In this document: positions 49,988 through 59,326 of the stretch, piece by piece
Numbering within the stretch: the first letter of the stretch is position 1
How the letters are laid out: every line of letters begins with the position of its first letter
NCBI RefSeq assembly: GCF_900109745.1
Contig: NZ_FOAV01000001.1
Coordinates: 62,001 to 126,000 of the forward strand
Direction of reading: 5' to 3'
Length of the DNA: 64,000 nucleotides
DNA from: Roseateles sp. YR242
GTDB taxonomy: Bacteria > Pseudomonadota > Gammaproteobacteria > Burkholderiales > Burkholderiaceae_C
Program-made: the position numbers and the translations under genes
Notes under the pieces: model-generated
Seen by the model: only the letters and a program-made list of their open reading frames with translations
Databases searched by the model: none
What the model was told of the DNA's origin: nothing

Positions 49988-52927
49988 TTAGTTGATGACG
50001 ACCTTGCAACTCGCGCCCGTCATCACGACGGCGCCAGGCGTTGGTTTGGTCCCGCTGTAGCTCAGCTGCATGCCGGCATCCGCACTGCCCCCGGCGGGCA
50101 CGGTGAGGCTCCAGCTCGGTGGCGTGAAACTCACCTGGTTGCCAGTCACGAGGAAGGTGCCGCTCCAGCTGTTGCTCACCGTGAAGCTGTTGCTCTCGGT
50201 GAAGGCCACGCCCCAATTGGCGATGGGCGTGGTGCCCGGATTGCTGAGCATCAGGCGCAAGACCTGGCCACTGCCCCAGTCGTTGGTGGTGTCCAGCGTC
50301 AGCGTGCAGTTGCTGCTGCCACCACCGCCCCCGGGCGTGGCCGAGACCGGGTCGGACAGCGTCACCCCCGCGGTATTGCGGGCACCCACCTTGTAGAAGT
50401 AGGTGGTGCCATTGGTGAGGCCGCTGTCGGTCAGGGTCAAGGCCGTGAGGCCGCTGGCCAGTGCCGCATAGCTGCCCGTCGCACTGGTGGCACGCGTGAC
50501 TTCATAGCTCGCCGCACCAGTGACGGCCGGCCAGTTGAGCGTCACCTTTCCATCGCCGGCAGTCGCGGTGGGGGCTGGCGCGGCTGGAGGCCCCGCCGGA
50601 GTGCTGGTCCAGACCGGATCGCTGGCAGCGCTCTCGCCGGAATCATTGCGCGCACTGACGGTGTAGTAGTAACGCGTGCTGCCGGCCAGACCACTGTCCA
50701 CATAGCTGGTGCCGGTGGGAGACGCCAGCAGCGCAAAGCTGCCGGCCGTGCCCGTGGTGGAACGCTTGAGCGTGTAGCCGGTGGCGTTGGTGGACGCCGA
50801 CCAGCTCAGGCTGATGCTGCCCACCCCTGCCGTGGCGGTGAGCCCTGCCGGTGTGGCCGGCAAAGGCACCACGACGCCGCCGCAGGCGGCAGGTTCATTG
50901 CCCCAGATTTTGCGGGTCTCGTCGTAGAGCGTGATGCCGGTCACCTTGACCGGCGTGGTGCCGGAGGCTCCCAGGCCCGCGTAGGAAGGATCATTCGCCG
51001 GGTTCCAGAAGCTGGTGCTGTCCGGTGCGGCCACGCGAATCTGGATCTCCTTCTTGTAGGCCGACTGGCCGCCGGGATAGACCTTGGTGCCACTGAAATC
51101 GCCCGCGGCGTAGTAGAGGTTGCTCGCACCACAACGCACCAGGCCTCTGGCCACGCCACCCTCGCTGTAGTTGGAGCTGACCTTGATGTCCGCCGCGCTG
51201 CGACCAGCAGCAATCACCTCGCTCAGGTCGACGTAATAGCGCAGGCTGAGCTTGTCGGTCACACGGGCCGGCCAGCCACTGCGGTTGTTCACCAGCGCCT
51301 TCACCTCGGTGTAGGTCGTGCCCGCGCTGTTAATGGCGGCCTCGACGAAGTATTCGTCTTCGGTCGCCACCTCTGGCTGCGGGAAGTTGGCCAGCGGCAC
51401 GCTGCCCGGGAACAGCTGCTGGGCAGCGGCCAGTACGCCGACGATGGAAGCGTTGTAGTCGATGGCGACCTCGTTGGAGACGTAGTCCGCAATCGAGTCC
51501 GTGTAGCCATCGTTGGCACCGGGCCCGCCCACCAGGGCGCCATACAGCACATGGCGATGGTTGGTCGGCACGGTCTGGCTGTCCGCCCAGGAACCATGCG
51601 CCGTGCGGTGGTGCGGATGCTGCGGCGGATTGACGCCGAAACCGATCAAGTAGCTGCTGTTGCGCGGGTTGCTGCCCAGGGCATAGTTGAGCTGCTGCAT
51701 CCCAAAGTCGCGATAGCGCTGCTGCTTGGTGGCGTCAGCCACATCCTTGGCGTATACCAATGCAATGAACGACTCATTGAGCGCATACCGCAGTGAACCC
51801 CATTGCGACAGCCAGGCCAGCCCACCCGGTGTGTAGGTCACCCGCTCGCCCTCAGGCGTGCCGGTGGTCCAGTAGGCCAGGTTGCGCTCGATCGCATCCT
51901 TGTACTTCTGCTTGCCGGTCAGGCGCGCAAGCAGCAGGTAGCTCCCGTAATGCTTGCTGTCCCAGTCCTGCGTCCATTTGTAGGGCAGAAAGCCCGTCTG
52001 GCCTTCGGAACCGAAGCCGCCCGAGGCGGTCGTGACGAAGCTCTCGGCCTTGTCCAGATAGGCCGTCTCGCCAGTGGCGCGATAGAGCCAGACGGCGCCC
52101 CACGCCAGCTCATCCACATAGCCGGACCACGAGTTGTAGTAGCCCTGGGCATCGGTGATGCACTCGACATACTTCTGGCGCTTGGTGTCGGCCAGCGTGA
52201 AGAGCTGCCGGGCATGGGTCAGCAGCGTCGCTGCGTAGCTGGGGTCGCTGGTCTTGAACACCATCGACGCGGCCGCCATGGCGGCTGCCGTCTCACCGGC
52301 CAGATCGGAGCCGCCGCAGGTGGCATCGATCTTGTAGGCCGGGGCCTCCTTGGGGTAGACCTCCACCGGGCCCCACCAACTGTGGTCCACGCTCCCATTG
52401 CCCACCTGGCCATACAGCACGTTGGCACTGGGGTGGGCCTTGATGAAGTAGTCGTTGATCCAGCGTAGATTGCGCAGCAACGCGTCGTACTGCCCGGCAT
52501 CCTTGTGGCCGGCCTCGAATTCGAGCGCGCCCCAGGCCAGTTGAGTGGCCGTCCAGGCCGCCGGGAAACCGAACTTGACGTGGTCCCCCGCGTCGTACCA
52601 GCCACCGGTGAGGTCCAGGCCCACATCGCTGCCGTCGCTCAGCCGCGAGTCGCCGCGCCAGCTGACGCGGTTCCACTCCGGCTTCTTGCCGGACTGCTGG
52701 GCTTCATAGAACAGGATGGATTTCTGCAGGGCCTCGGCATAGTTGTAGGCCGGAGCGGCGGTGGCCGCTGCCACGGCCAGCGTCTTGGCCGTGGCGCCGC
52801 CGTCGGCACTCATCGGAGAAGCTGTCTGGCGAGCGGAGTCCCCGCCGCCGCATGCGGCCAGGCTGAACGCCAGCAGTGGCGCCGCCAGGCGCATTTGAAG
52901 TCGACGCCTATCAATCAACGTGCTCAT
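49988..52927 (-). CDS. GH9 endoglucanase lipoprotein, CBM3c-FN3-FN3-CBM2
   Basis: A 979-residue cellulase. The start [20 protein letters not shown] ends in the lipobox LAAC (Cys26), so it may be anchored to the outer membrane. The GH9 domain (about 60-510) has [15 protein letters not shown] with the base Asp pair, HHRTAHGSW and NEVAIDYNA with the acid Glu. A CBM3c-like module (515-670) follows, which makes GH9 enzymes processive, then two FN3 domains (about 685-770, 785-865), a Gly/Ser linker and a CBM2 (880-979) very like that of the GH48 protein. It precedes GH48, so the two act as the classical synergistic pair. GGAGAC precedes ATG 52927. Confidence 0.93.
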   Translation of the reverse strand: MSTLIDRRRLQMRLAAPLLAFSLAACGGGDSARQTASPMSADGGATAKTLAVAAATAAPAYNYAEALQKSILFYEAQQSGKKPEWNRVSWRGDSRLSDGSDVGLDLTGGWYDAGDHVKFGFPAAWTATQLAWGALEFEAGHKDAGQYDALLRNLRWINDYFIKAHPSANVLYGQVGNGSVDHSWWGPVEVYPKEAPAYKIDATCGGSDLAGETAAAMAAASMVFKTSDPSYAATLLTHARQLFTLADTKRQKYVECITDAQGYYNSWSGYVDELAWGAVWLYRATGETAYLDKAESFVTTASGGFGSEGQTGFLPYKWTQDWDSKHYGSYLLLARLTGKQKYKDAIERNLAYWTTGTPEGERVTYTPGGLAWLSQWGSLRYALNESFIALVYAKDVADATKQQRYRDFGMQQLNYALGSNPRNSSYLIGFGVNPPQHPHHRTAHGSWADSQTVPTNHRHVLYGALVGGPGANDGYTDSIADYVSNEVAIDYNASIVGVLAAAQQLFPGSVPLANFPQPEVATEDEYFVEAAINSAGTTYTEVKALVNNRSGWPARVTDKLSLRYYVDLSEVIAAGRSAADIKVSSNYSEGGVARGLVRCGASNLYYAAGDFSGTKVYPGGQSAYKKEIQIRVAAPDSTSFWNPANDPSYAGLGASGTTPVKVTGITLYDETRKIWGNEPAACGGVVVPLPATPAGLTATAGVGSISLSWSASTNATGYTLKRSTTGTAGSFALLASPTGTSYVDSGLAGSTRYYYTVSARNDSGESAASDPVWTSTPAGPPAAPAPTATAGDGKVTLNWPAVTGAASYEVTRATSATGSYAALASGLTALTLTDSGLTNGTTYFYKVGARNTAGVTLSDPVSATPGGGGGSSNCTLTLDTTNDWGSGQVLRLMLSNPGTTPIANWGVAFTESNSFTVSNSWSGTFLVTGNQVSFTPPSWSLTVPAGGSADAGMQLSYSGTKPTPGAVVMTGASCKVVIN

Positions 52928-53060
52928 ACCGTTTGTCTCCGGGTTTGAGTTATGGAATCCCACAGCTGCAACACATCCATGCAGCTGCGCGCCTGGGCCC
53001 TTTTGCAGGTGCTCCTGGCCTTACTGATACCCCGATGGAAACCGCTTGGCAGCTCGTTGT

Positions 53061-53074
53061 AGACAACGTTGTCA
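53061..53074. promoter_or_regulatory. LacI-family-type palindromic operator upstream of GH9
   Basis: AGACAACGTTGTCA contains the perfect 12-bp palindrome GACAACGTTGTC with a central CG, the symmetry typical of LacI/GalR-family sites. It lies about 135 bp upstream of the GH9 start, with A/T-rich sequence next to it. A cellobiose- or glucan-responsive LacI regulator encoded elsewhere is my inference. Confidence 0.5.
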
Positions 53075-53430
53075 GATTGATGTCTAAAAAAGGCCAATTG
53101 CCTTGGCCTCACATCAACCGCACGTTGCTCTTGGGTCTGCTGACACTTGCGTGGAGAACGCAGCCATCAGCACGTCAGGATCCGCTTGCGGGCAATGGCC
53201 CGGGCAAGTTCCTGAGGGATTCAATTCCGTCAGTGAATTGAATCAATGGACGCGATGCTCTTCCGATTTCCAGAGCGCGTCAACCACTCTTGCGAAAACA
53301 TACGGTTGTAAGCGAGATCGCTCCCGCCCCAGAAAAATGGGGCTTCGTCGGTCAGCGTCAAGCTCTATGGCGGGGCCGAACAACGCTGGTGTCGTGCGGC
53401 GCGTCCACTGGTTCATTCCAACAAGACCAC

Positions 53431-53520
53431 GGGAACCTCTGCGTCACTCCCGCGAGCCGAGGTGCCCCTGATTCGGGATGGGGCGCAAGGCGCAAACCGC
53501 AGCCATCGCGGGCGCTAAGG
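53431..53520 (+). repeat. Dispersed palindromic repeat, copy D (long form)
   Basis: Begins GGGAACCTCTGCGTCACTCC, core CGCGAGCCGAGGTGCCCC, then the long tail with GGATGGGGCGCA and CGCAAACCGC shared with copy B. It ends 6 bp before the stop codon of the regulator gene, which is on the opposite strand. Confidence 0.8.
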
Positions 53521-53525
53521 CAAAC

Positions 53526-56498
53526 TCAAAGTCGGGTGCCACCCGCAAGCAGACGCCTGGCCCGGAGAAGATCCGGCTGCGCAGACCCGTCGTCGATGGC
53601 GCCGACCAGCGCCAGCAGTTGGCATTGCGCCCAGCTGTGCATGGCGCTGCCTGCCGACGCCACCTCGCACATGCTGATGGCAATGCGCAACGACCAGAAG
53701 CGAGCGCCCTGCTCCACGCTGAGGTCGAACGCGCGGCGCAGCTCGGCCATGCAGCTGTCGCGGGTGTTGTCGCTGACGACTTGCGAATGGAGCACCGACA
53801 ACGCGGCCCGCCGCAGCACCTCCGGCGCGCACCAGCCGACCTCGCCGTCCCGCACCCGGGCCACCGTCGTGAGGTTGGGCGCCTCCAGCTGCAACGTGGC
53901 CTGGATATCCATGAGCGGCATGCTCTTGTGCAGCAGCTCGGCTTCGGGGCTGCCGGGCGGCACCGGGCGCCCTTCGATGACACACGCGTAGACCTTGGCG
54001 AACGCTTGCCAATACAGCATGCCAGCCTGTGTGGAATGCGCCAGCAACTCCTGCGTCCAACGCTCGGCCGTGGGCAGATCGCCCTGCCAGATCGCCATGG
54101 GGATGGCCGCCATGCCCAAGGGCTGGCACCTGGCGTAAAGGTGCGCCGATGGGTCGGTCGCGATGGCAGCGTGGACGGTCTCCCAGGCCTGCCGGAAATC
54201 TCCGCGCAACCAGTGGATCCGGGCGAGCTGAATGCGCATGGCCACGGCGGCTGGCACCGCGCTCTGCAGGCCCCAGGGCTGGGTGCTGGTGTCCACATGC
54301 ATGACCCGGCGGGCCAGCCGTTCGGCCGCGTCATGCTGGCCCAATGCGTGCAGGTTCAACGCCGCGAGCCGGTCGCCGACCGTGATGGACAACGGGGCAT
54401 GCTCCCCTTGGGCCAGTTCCCGGATCTCGTCGCAGACGGCAAGGGCCTGGAGATAGCGGCCTTCGCCGTAGGCGCTGCCGCAAACGCTGTAGAGCGCCTC
54501 GATGCGTTCCAGCGGTGAGCAGAACTGCGCGGCCAGCTCGCGCACCCGGGCGGCCACGCGGGCCTTGGTTTCGCTGTGCACCAGGGCCTGGCCATGGATC
54601 TTGTGCAGACGCTCCTGCAGCAGGTATTCGAGCCGGGTACCGACCGCGCCGGCCTTCGCGAGCCGGTCGATGGCAGCCATCAGGAAGCGCGAGCACTCGT
54701 CAACGAAACCGGTGGTGATGTACAACGCCACCGATTCGGCCACGATCTCCATGCCCAGCACCAGATCGTTCTCTTCCAGCAGCGCCCAGTGGATGGCGCT
54801 CCTGAGCTCGGCGATGACGGTGGACCTGGCCAGGCTGTCGCGGTAGTGGCGCAGCGCCGTGGGCTGGCGGTTGGCCTCCACCATGCGGCCATGCAGGTAG
54901 AGGGCATGCCGGCGGCGCGCCGCCCAGGCATCCGGCGTGCTGGCGAGCGCGCGGTTGGCAAAGAGACGGGTGATGTGCAGCAGCCGATGCGCCACCCGAC
55001 CATCGCCGGCCGGCACCGTCGTCACCAGCGACTTCGCGCACAGGCTCAGCACGCCTTCGGTCACACCGTCGGCGGGCAGATCCGGGCTGGTGGCCACGGC
55101 CACGGCGCCTTCCAGGTCAAACATGCCACTGAACACGGCCAGTCGCTGCAGCACCTGCCGTTCCGAGTCGGTGAGCAACTCGTAGCTCCAGTTCAACACC
55201 GCATGCAGCGTCTGGTGCCGGCTCATGGCGACACGTCGGCCGCGGGTGAGCAGCTCGAACGCGCTCTCCAGGCGCAGCAGCAGCCCTTGCGCGCCCAGGC
55301 TGTTCACACGCGCCGCCGCAAGCTCGAGCACCAGCGGCATGCCATCCAGGAACTCGCAGAGTTGCCGCACGGCAGAGACATTGGCCTCGGTCAACTGGAA
55401 GGTGTCGCAGGCCGCCCGGGCGCGCTCGACGAAGAGCTGGATGGCGGGATAGGCCAGCACGGCGTCCAGACCAAGGGCATCCTCTGGCCCGGGCACCGCC
55501 AGCGGCGGCAGCTTGAACACCCATTCCGCGTCGATCTCCAGCGCTTCACGGCTGGTGGCCAGGATGCGCAGCCTGGGGCAGGCCCGCAGCAGCCGGGCCG
55601 CCATGGCCGCGGCCGCATCGATCACGTGTTCGCAATTGTCCAGCACGATGAGGGCCTGCTGCCCGCACAGCCCCGCCTCCAGAATGGCCCAAGGCTCACC
55701 GCGCGCCACATCCAGACCACAGGATTGGCCGACGGCGGCCACCACCTGCGCCGCATCGGAGAGTGCGGAGAGATCCACGAAAAAGGCGCCGTGCTCGTGC
55801 AGGCCCGCTTGCTGCTCCGCCACGGCCAGCGCCACCGTGGTCTTGCCGATGCCGCCTGCGCCCACGAGGGACACCAATCGCTGTTGCGACAACAGTTCAC
55901 CGAGGCGAGCCACGTCCGGGTCGCGCCCGATGGGGCGCGTCAGCCGGGCCGGTAGACGACGCTGCGCCCGCACCCCCGCAGGTGCAGGCAACGCAGGCGA
56001 AGCTGACACCTGCTCCCGAGCTTCGACGGGGGCGTGCGGCTGATGCGGAAGAGAGCGCGATGTCAGAGGCGCGGACGGGAGCGCGGACGAAGACGAAGAC
56101 GAAGACGAAGACGAAGACGAAGACGAGGACGGGGACGGGGACGGAGGCGGAACCTGCACCTCGCCCACAAACGCATAGCCGCGGCCCGGCACATTCGTGA
56201 TGTAGCGGGCCCCATTCTGTCCATCTCCCAGCAAGCGCCGGAGCGCGGACATGTGTACCCGCAGGCTGGTTTCCTCCACGACGGCGCGCATCCACACCCG
56301 CGATACGAGCTCTTCGCGGCTGTAGAGGCGGCCGGGGCTTTCCAGCAGTACCTCCAGCAACTGCAGCGCACGGCTACCGATGCGCACGCTGCCATGGGCG
56401 TCGAAGAGCTCGCGACGCACGGCGTCGTACCGGAAGGGCCCGAAGCCGAACACGGTCGCCTTGTGCTGTAGGAGGTTCGCTGCCGCGGTGGGGGTCAT
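53526..56498 (-). CDS. Winged-helix/NB-ARC ATPase regulator
   Basis: A 990-residue cytoplasmic transcription factor. Residues 17-113 are an OmpR/PhoB-type winged helix (ALQLLEVLLESPGRLYSREEL, RVHMSALRRLL, NVPGRGYAFVG). A Ser-only run at 124-138 links to an NB-ARC/STAND ATPase at about 185-520 with Walker A GAGGIGKTT (213-221), Walker B ALIVLDNCEH and ILATSRE sensor motif. The last 450 residues are helical repeats (TPR-like). This is the CadC-like/AfsR-type STAND plan that oligomerises on ligand binding. The target is unknown; the GH9 operon lies just downstream and yqhD is divergent. The Ser run is coded by 6-bp repeats. Confidence 0.85.
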   Translation of the reverse strand: MTPTAAANLLQHKATVFGFGPFRYDAVRRELFDAHGSVRIGSRALQLLEVLLESPGRLYSREELVSRVWMRAVVEETSLRVHMSALRRLLGDGQNGARYITNVPGRGYAFVGEVQVPPPSPSPSSSSSSSSSSSSSSSALPSAPLTSRSLPHQPHAPVEAREQVSASPALPAPAGVRAQRRLPARLTRPIGRDPDVARLGELLSQQRLVSLVGAGGIGKTTVALAVAEQQAGLHEHGAFFVDLSALSDAAQVVAAVGQSCGLDVARGEPWAILEAGLCGQQALIVLDNCEHVIDAAAAMAARLLRACPRLRILATSREALEIDAEWVFKLPPLAVPGPEDALGLDAVLAYPAIQLFVERARAACDTFQLTEANVSAVRQLCEFLDGMPLVLELAAARVNSLGAQGLLLRLESAFELLTRGRRVAMSRHQTLHAVLNWSYELLTDSERQVLQRLAVFSGMFDLEGAVAVATSPDLPADGVTEGVLSLCAKSLVTTVPAGDGRVAHRLLHITRLFANRALASTPDAWAARRRHALYLHGRMVEANRQPTALRHYRDSLARSTVIAELRSAIHWALLEENDLVLGMEIVAESVALYITTGFVDECSRFLMAAIDRLAKAGAVGTRLEYLLQERLHKIHGQALVHSETKARVAARVRELAAQFCSPLERIEALYSVCGSAYGEGRYLQALAVCDEIRELAQGEHAPLSITVGDRLAALNLHALGQHDAAERLARRVMHVDTSTQPWGLQSAVPAAVAMRIQLARIHWLRGDFRQAWETVHAAIATDPSAHLYARCQPLGMAAIPMAIWQGDLPTAERWTQELLAHSTQAGMLYWQAFAKVYACVIEGRPVPPGSPEAELLHKSMPLMDIQATLQLEAPNLTTVARVRDGEVGWCAPEVLRRAALSVLHSQVVSDNTRDSCMAELRRAFDLSVEQGARFWSLRIAISMCEVASAGSAMHSWAQCQLLALVGAIDDGSAQPDLLRARRLLAGGTRL
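56086..56127. repeat. Hexanucleotide GACGAA repeats in the regulator gene
   Basis: Six GACGAA units and one GACGAG unit run in tandem and code on the minus strand for the poly-Ser linker (TCG TCT). Slippage would change linker length by two residues per unit with no frameshift. Confidence 0.9.
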
Positions 56499-57038
56499 GA
56501 GTCTGCCGAGATGCCGGAGTTGCGGGGCGGCAAAGGCGCCATGCCCACGACGTGCAGGCGCCCACTTGCCACTAGCGGGCGCTCAGCGCCCATCATCGCC
56601 GTGGGCCAGGCCTTTCGGGGTGTGAATCTTCGTGAAATTCACCGACGAGCCACCGCATCGACCATCGTCATCCCACGGCTCTGTTCAGCGCTGCTTCCTG
56701 GACGATCCGCAATCGACCCAAGATGTCAGCCAAGGGTTCGGGAGAAGTTCCGTAGGTATGTTCCGTTTCTTCGTCAAATTCAAATATTTGACGAAGAAAC
56801 GGAACACATGGAAGCGTCAACCATGCAGCTGTCGCCCCACGAGCGCCTTGCCTGTTCGTCTCCCGTTCAGCACAAATAGGCAAAACACCGGCAGCTTCGT
56901 GTATTGCCCGGTCGGGCTCGAAAGAGAAGAATTCCACCCATCAGATTGACCTTGGAACTCTCCCAGGCAATGGTCCCCACCAGCCAGAGCCCCGCCGCTC
57001 CAGCTGCACGGCCACATCAACCCGGATGGATGGATTCA
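56499..57038. other. Intergenic region between divergent regulator and yqhD-like genes
   Basis: About 540 bp. The main feature is the 21-bp-arm perfect inverted repeat at 56759-56806. Open frames crossing it are palindromic translations, not genes. Promoters for both genes should lie here. Confidence 0.6.
56759..56806. repeat. Perfect 21-bp inverted repeat with 6-nt loop
   Basis: TGTTCCGTTTCTTCGTCAAA (plus T) is mirrored exactly as ATTTGACGAAGAAACGGAAC (plus A) around TCAAAT. There is no T-run after either arm, so a simple terminator is unlikely; it may be a large operator, a cruciform or a remnant of a small mobile element. It lies about 230 bp upstream of the yqhD-like start. Confidence 0.9.
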
Positions 57039-58202
57039 ATGAACAACTTCACCCTCAACACCCCCACCAAGATCCTGTTCGGCAACGGTCAGATCGCGAA
57101 TCTGGCGCGTGAAATTCCTGCCAACGCCAGGATTCTCATCACCTACGGCGGTGGCAGCATCAAGAAAAACGGCGTGCTCGACCAGGTGCTGAAGGCGCTG
57201 GAGGGCCGGCCCGTTTTCCAGTTCGCCGGCATCGAGCCCAACCCCACCTACGAAACACTCATGAAGGCGGTGGAAGTGGTCAAAGCGGAGAAGATCGATT
57301 TCCTGCTGGCCGTGGGCGGCGGCTCGGTGGCTGACGGCACGAAGTTCATTGCAGCCGCAGCCCGCTACACCGCCGCTGCGGACCCGTGGGACATCCTGCT
57401 CACCACCGGCGCCAAGGTCAGCAGCGCGGTCCCCATGGGATGCGTCCTGACGCTGCCCGCCACCGGCTCGGAGTCCAACAATGGGGCCGTCATCAGCCGC
57501 GCCTCGTCGGGCGACAAGCTGCCGTTCTTCAGCCCCTGGACCTACCCCGTCTTCGCGGTGCTCGACCCGGTCACCACCTACAGCCTGCCGCCGCGCCAGA
57601 TCGCCAACGGCATCGTGGACGCCTTTGTCCACACCGTCGAGCAATATCTCACCTACCCGGCGGAAGGCAAGGTGCAGGACCGCTTCTCGGAAGGCCTGCT
57701 GCTGACGCTGATCGAGGAAGGTCCGCGTGCACTGGCCGAGCCGGAGAACTATGCGGTGCGCGCCAATGTCATGTGGAGCGCCACCCAAGCGCTCAATGGC
57801 CTGATCGGCGCCGGTGTTCCGCAGGATTGGACCACCCACATGCTGGGCCATGAGCTCACTGCCATGCATGGCCTGGATCACGCCCAGACACTGGCCGTCG
57901 TGTTGCCGTCTGTCCTGCAGTACAAGAAGGAACAAAAGCGGGCCAAGCTGCTGCAGTATGCCGAGCGCGTCTGGAACCTGCGCGAAGGCACCGAGGACCA
58001 GCGCATCGACCAGGCCATCCAGGCCACCCGCGCCTTCTTCGAGCAACTGGGTGTGCGCACCCGCATGGCCGACTATGGCCTGGACGGCAGTAGCATCCCT
58101 GCCATGATCGCCAAGCTGAAGGAGCATGGCTCCACCGCGCTGGGCGAGCATCGGGACATCACGCTGGAAGACAGCCAGCGCATTCTGGAAGCAGCGCGCT
58201 GA
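57039..58202 (+). CDS. yqhD: NADPH-dependent aldehyde reductase, YqhD-like
   Basis: A 387-residue iron-containing (group III) alcohol dehydrogenase that reduces short and toxic aldehydes with NADPH. Length equals E. coli YqhD and identity is high throughout: NNFTLNTPTKILFGNGQIANL, the cofactor loop LLAVGGGSVADGTKF, GCVLTLPATGSESNNGAVISR, and the metal ligands in ANGIVDAFVHTVEQY and HMLGHELTAMHGLDHAQTLA. ATG 57039 (MNNF) matches the family; an ATG three codons earlier is possible. An AraC-type gene of the YqhC kind follows on the same strand, whereas in E. coli yqhC is divergent. Confidence 0.92.
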   Translation: MNNFTLNTPTKILFGNGQIANLAREIPANARILITYGGGSIKKNGVLDQVLKALEGRPVFQFAGIEPNPTYETLMKAVEVVKAEKIDFLLAVGGGSVADGTKFIAAAARYTAAADPWDILLTTGAKVSSAVPMGCVLTLPATGSESNNGAVISRASSGDKLPFFSPWTYPVFAVLDPVTTYSLPPRQIANGIVDAFVHTVEQYLTYPAEGKVQDRFSEGLLLTLIEEGPRALAEPENYAVRANVMWSATQALNGLIGAGVPQDWTTHMLGHELTAMHGLDHAQTLAVVLPSVLQYKKEQKRAKLLQYAERVWNLREGTEDQRIDQAIQATRAFFEQLGVRTRMADYGLDGSSIPAMIAKLKEHGSTALGEHRDITLEDSQRILEAAR

Positions 58203-58307
58203 TGCCCGTTCCGCGCTGACAGCCCTGCGCTGATGGCCCGCGCTGATGGCCACAGGCCTTCTCCGGTGGCATCAGCGCCCCCTCCTGCCGCGTGATACAA
58301 GTTCCCC

Positions 58308-59228
58308 ATGACCACAGTGCTGAACGATCGCGTGCGCAAGCGGATCATTGAACAGGCGATTGGATTCTCGACAGGCTCCTTCGCCAGCGCATCGCCGGTG
58401 GCGGGCGTGAAGATTCTCCACACGGAGAAAGGCCACGCCCGCACGCCAGTGCTTTATGAGCCGATGATCGTCATCGTGTTTCAGGGCGCCAAGGTGGGGT
58501 TTCTCGGTGACCGGACCTTCCGCTACGACCCCGAGCGCTATCTGCTGCTGACCGTCCCGCTGCCGTTTGAATGCGAGACCATCGCAAGCCCGAAGCGACC
58601 CTTTGTCGGCATCTCCATTGGCGTGGACGCCACCCTGCTTCAATCGGTGCTGACCGACATGGGGCATGAGCATATCGACGCGCTCGCCGCCGAGGCGTCT
58701 TCAGGCGTCAATGGCGCGAGATTCACGGACGAACTGCTCTGCGCCATCGAGCGCCTGTTCGACGCCATGAAAAATCCCCGGGATGCCAGGTTCCTGGGCA
58801 AGCTCATCGTCAAGGAAATCCTCTATCACGTGCTGTGCGGCGACAGTGGTGCGGCGCTTCATGCCCTGGTCAACCGCCAGACCCATTTCGGCCTGATCTC
58901 CAAGGTCATCCAGCACATCGAAACCAACTATTCGGAGACCTTCAGCGTTGAGCAGTTGGCCAGGATGGTGAACATGAGCGTGTCGGCCTTCCATCACAAC
59001 TTCAAGGCCGTCACCAACACCTCGCCGCTGCAATACGTGAAGAGCTTCAAGCTGCACCGGGCGCGATTGATCATGCTGAATGAAGGCGCCAAGGCAGGGG
59101 TGGCGGCCACCCGGGTGGGCTACGAAAGCGCTTCGCAGTTCAGTCGCGAGTTCAAGCGCTACTTCGGCGCCACGCCGGTCGATGAGGTGGCGCGCCTGCA
59201 GCCCGCTGCCGTGACAGCAGACCACTGA
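58308..59228 (+). CDS. AraC-family activator, YqhC-like
   Basis: A 306-residue regulator. The N-terminal half is the AraC_N type (PVLYEPMIVIVFQGAKVGFLGDRTFRYDPERYLLLTVPLPFE), the same module as E. coli YqhC, which senses aldehydes. The C-terminal hundred residues hold the two AraC helix-turn-helix motifs (FSVEQLARMVNMSVSAFHHNFKAVTNTSPLQYVKSFKLHRAR and GVAATRVGYESASQFSREFKRYFGATP). It lies 105 bp downstream of the yqhD-like gene, so it probably activates it; the spacer has two GCGCTGATGGCC units. ATG 58308 is the natural start. Confidence 0.88.
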   Translation: MTTVLNDRVRKRIIEQAIGFSTGSFASASPVAGVKILHTEKGHARTPVLYEPMIVIVFQGAKVGFLGDRTFRYDPERYLLLTVPLPFECETIASPKRPFVGISIGVDATLLQSVLTDMGHEHIDALAAEASSGVNGARFTDELLCAIERLFDAMKNPRDARFLGKLIVKEILYHVLCGDSGAALHALVNRQTHFGLISKVIQHIETNYSETFSVEQLARMVNMSVSAFHHNFKAVTNTSPLQYVKSFKLHRARLIMLNEGAKAGVAATRVGYESASQFSREFKRYFGATPVDEVARLQPAAVTADH

Positions 59229-59326
59229 ACGATCTCCGCAAGTTTGTGGATGAGTTCCTGGCGCCCGTTCGCTAACGTGCGGGGCCCCTCAACCCACGGC
59301 GCCCGCGCCCCTTGGAGGCTGCGCGC

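Larger units (their letters stand above)
52928..53525. other. GH9 upstream region: operator and dispersed repeat
   Basis: Nearly 600 bp without a gene. The GH9-proximal half holds the LacI-type palindrome at 53061-53074; the far half ends with repeat copy D, downstream of the winged-helix/NB-ARC regulator gene. No other RNA or gene is supported. Confidence 0.6.

Noticed and set aside
56668-56937. 89-codon minus frame across the long inverted repeat
   Set aside because: Its sequence is a palindromic translation of the two arms; no family or ribosome site.
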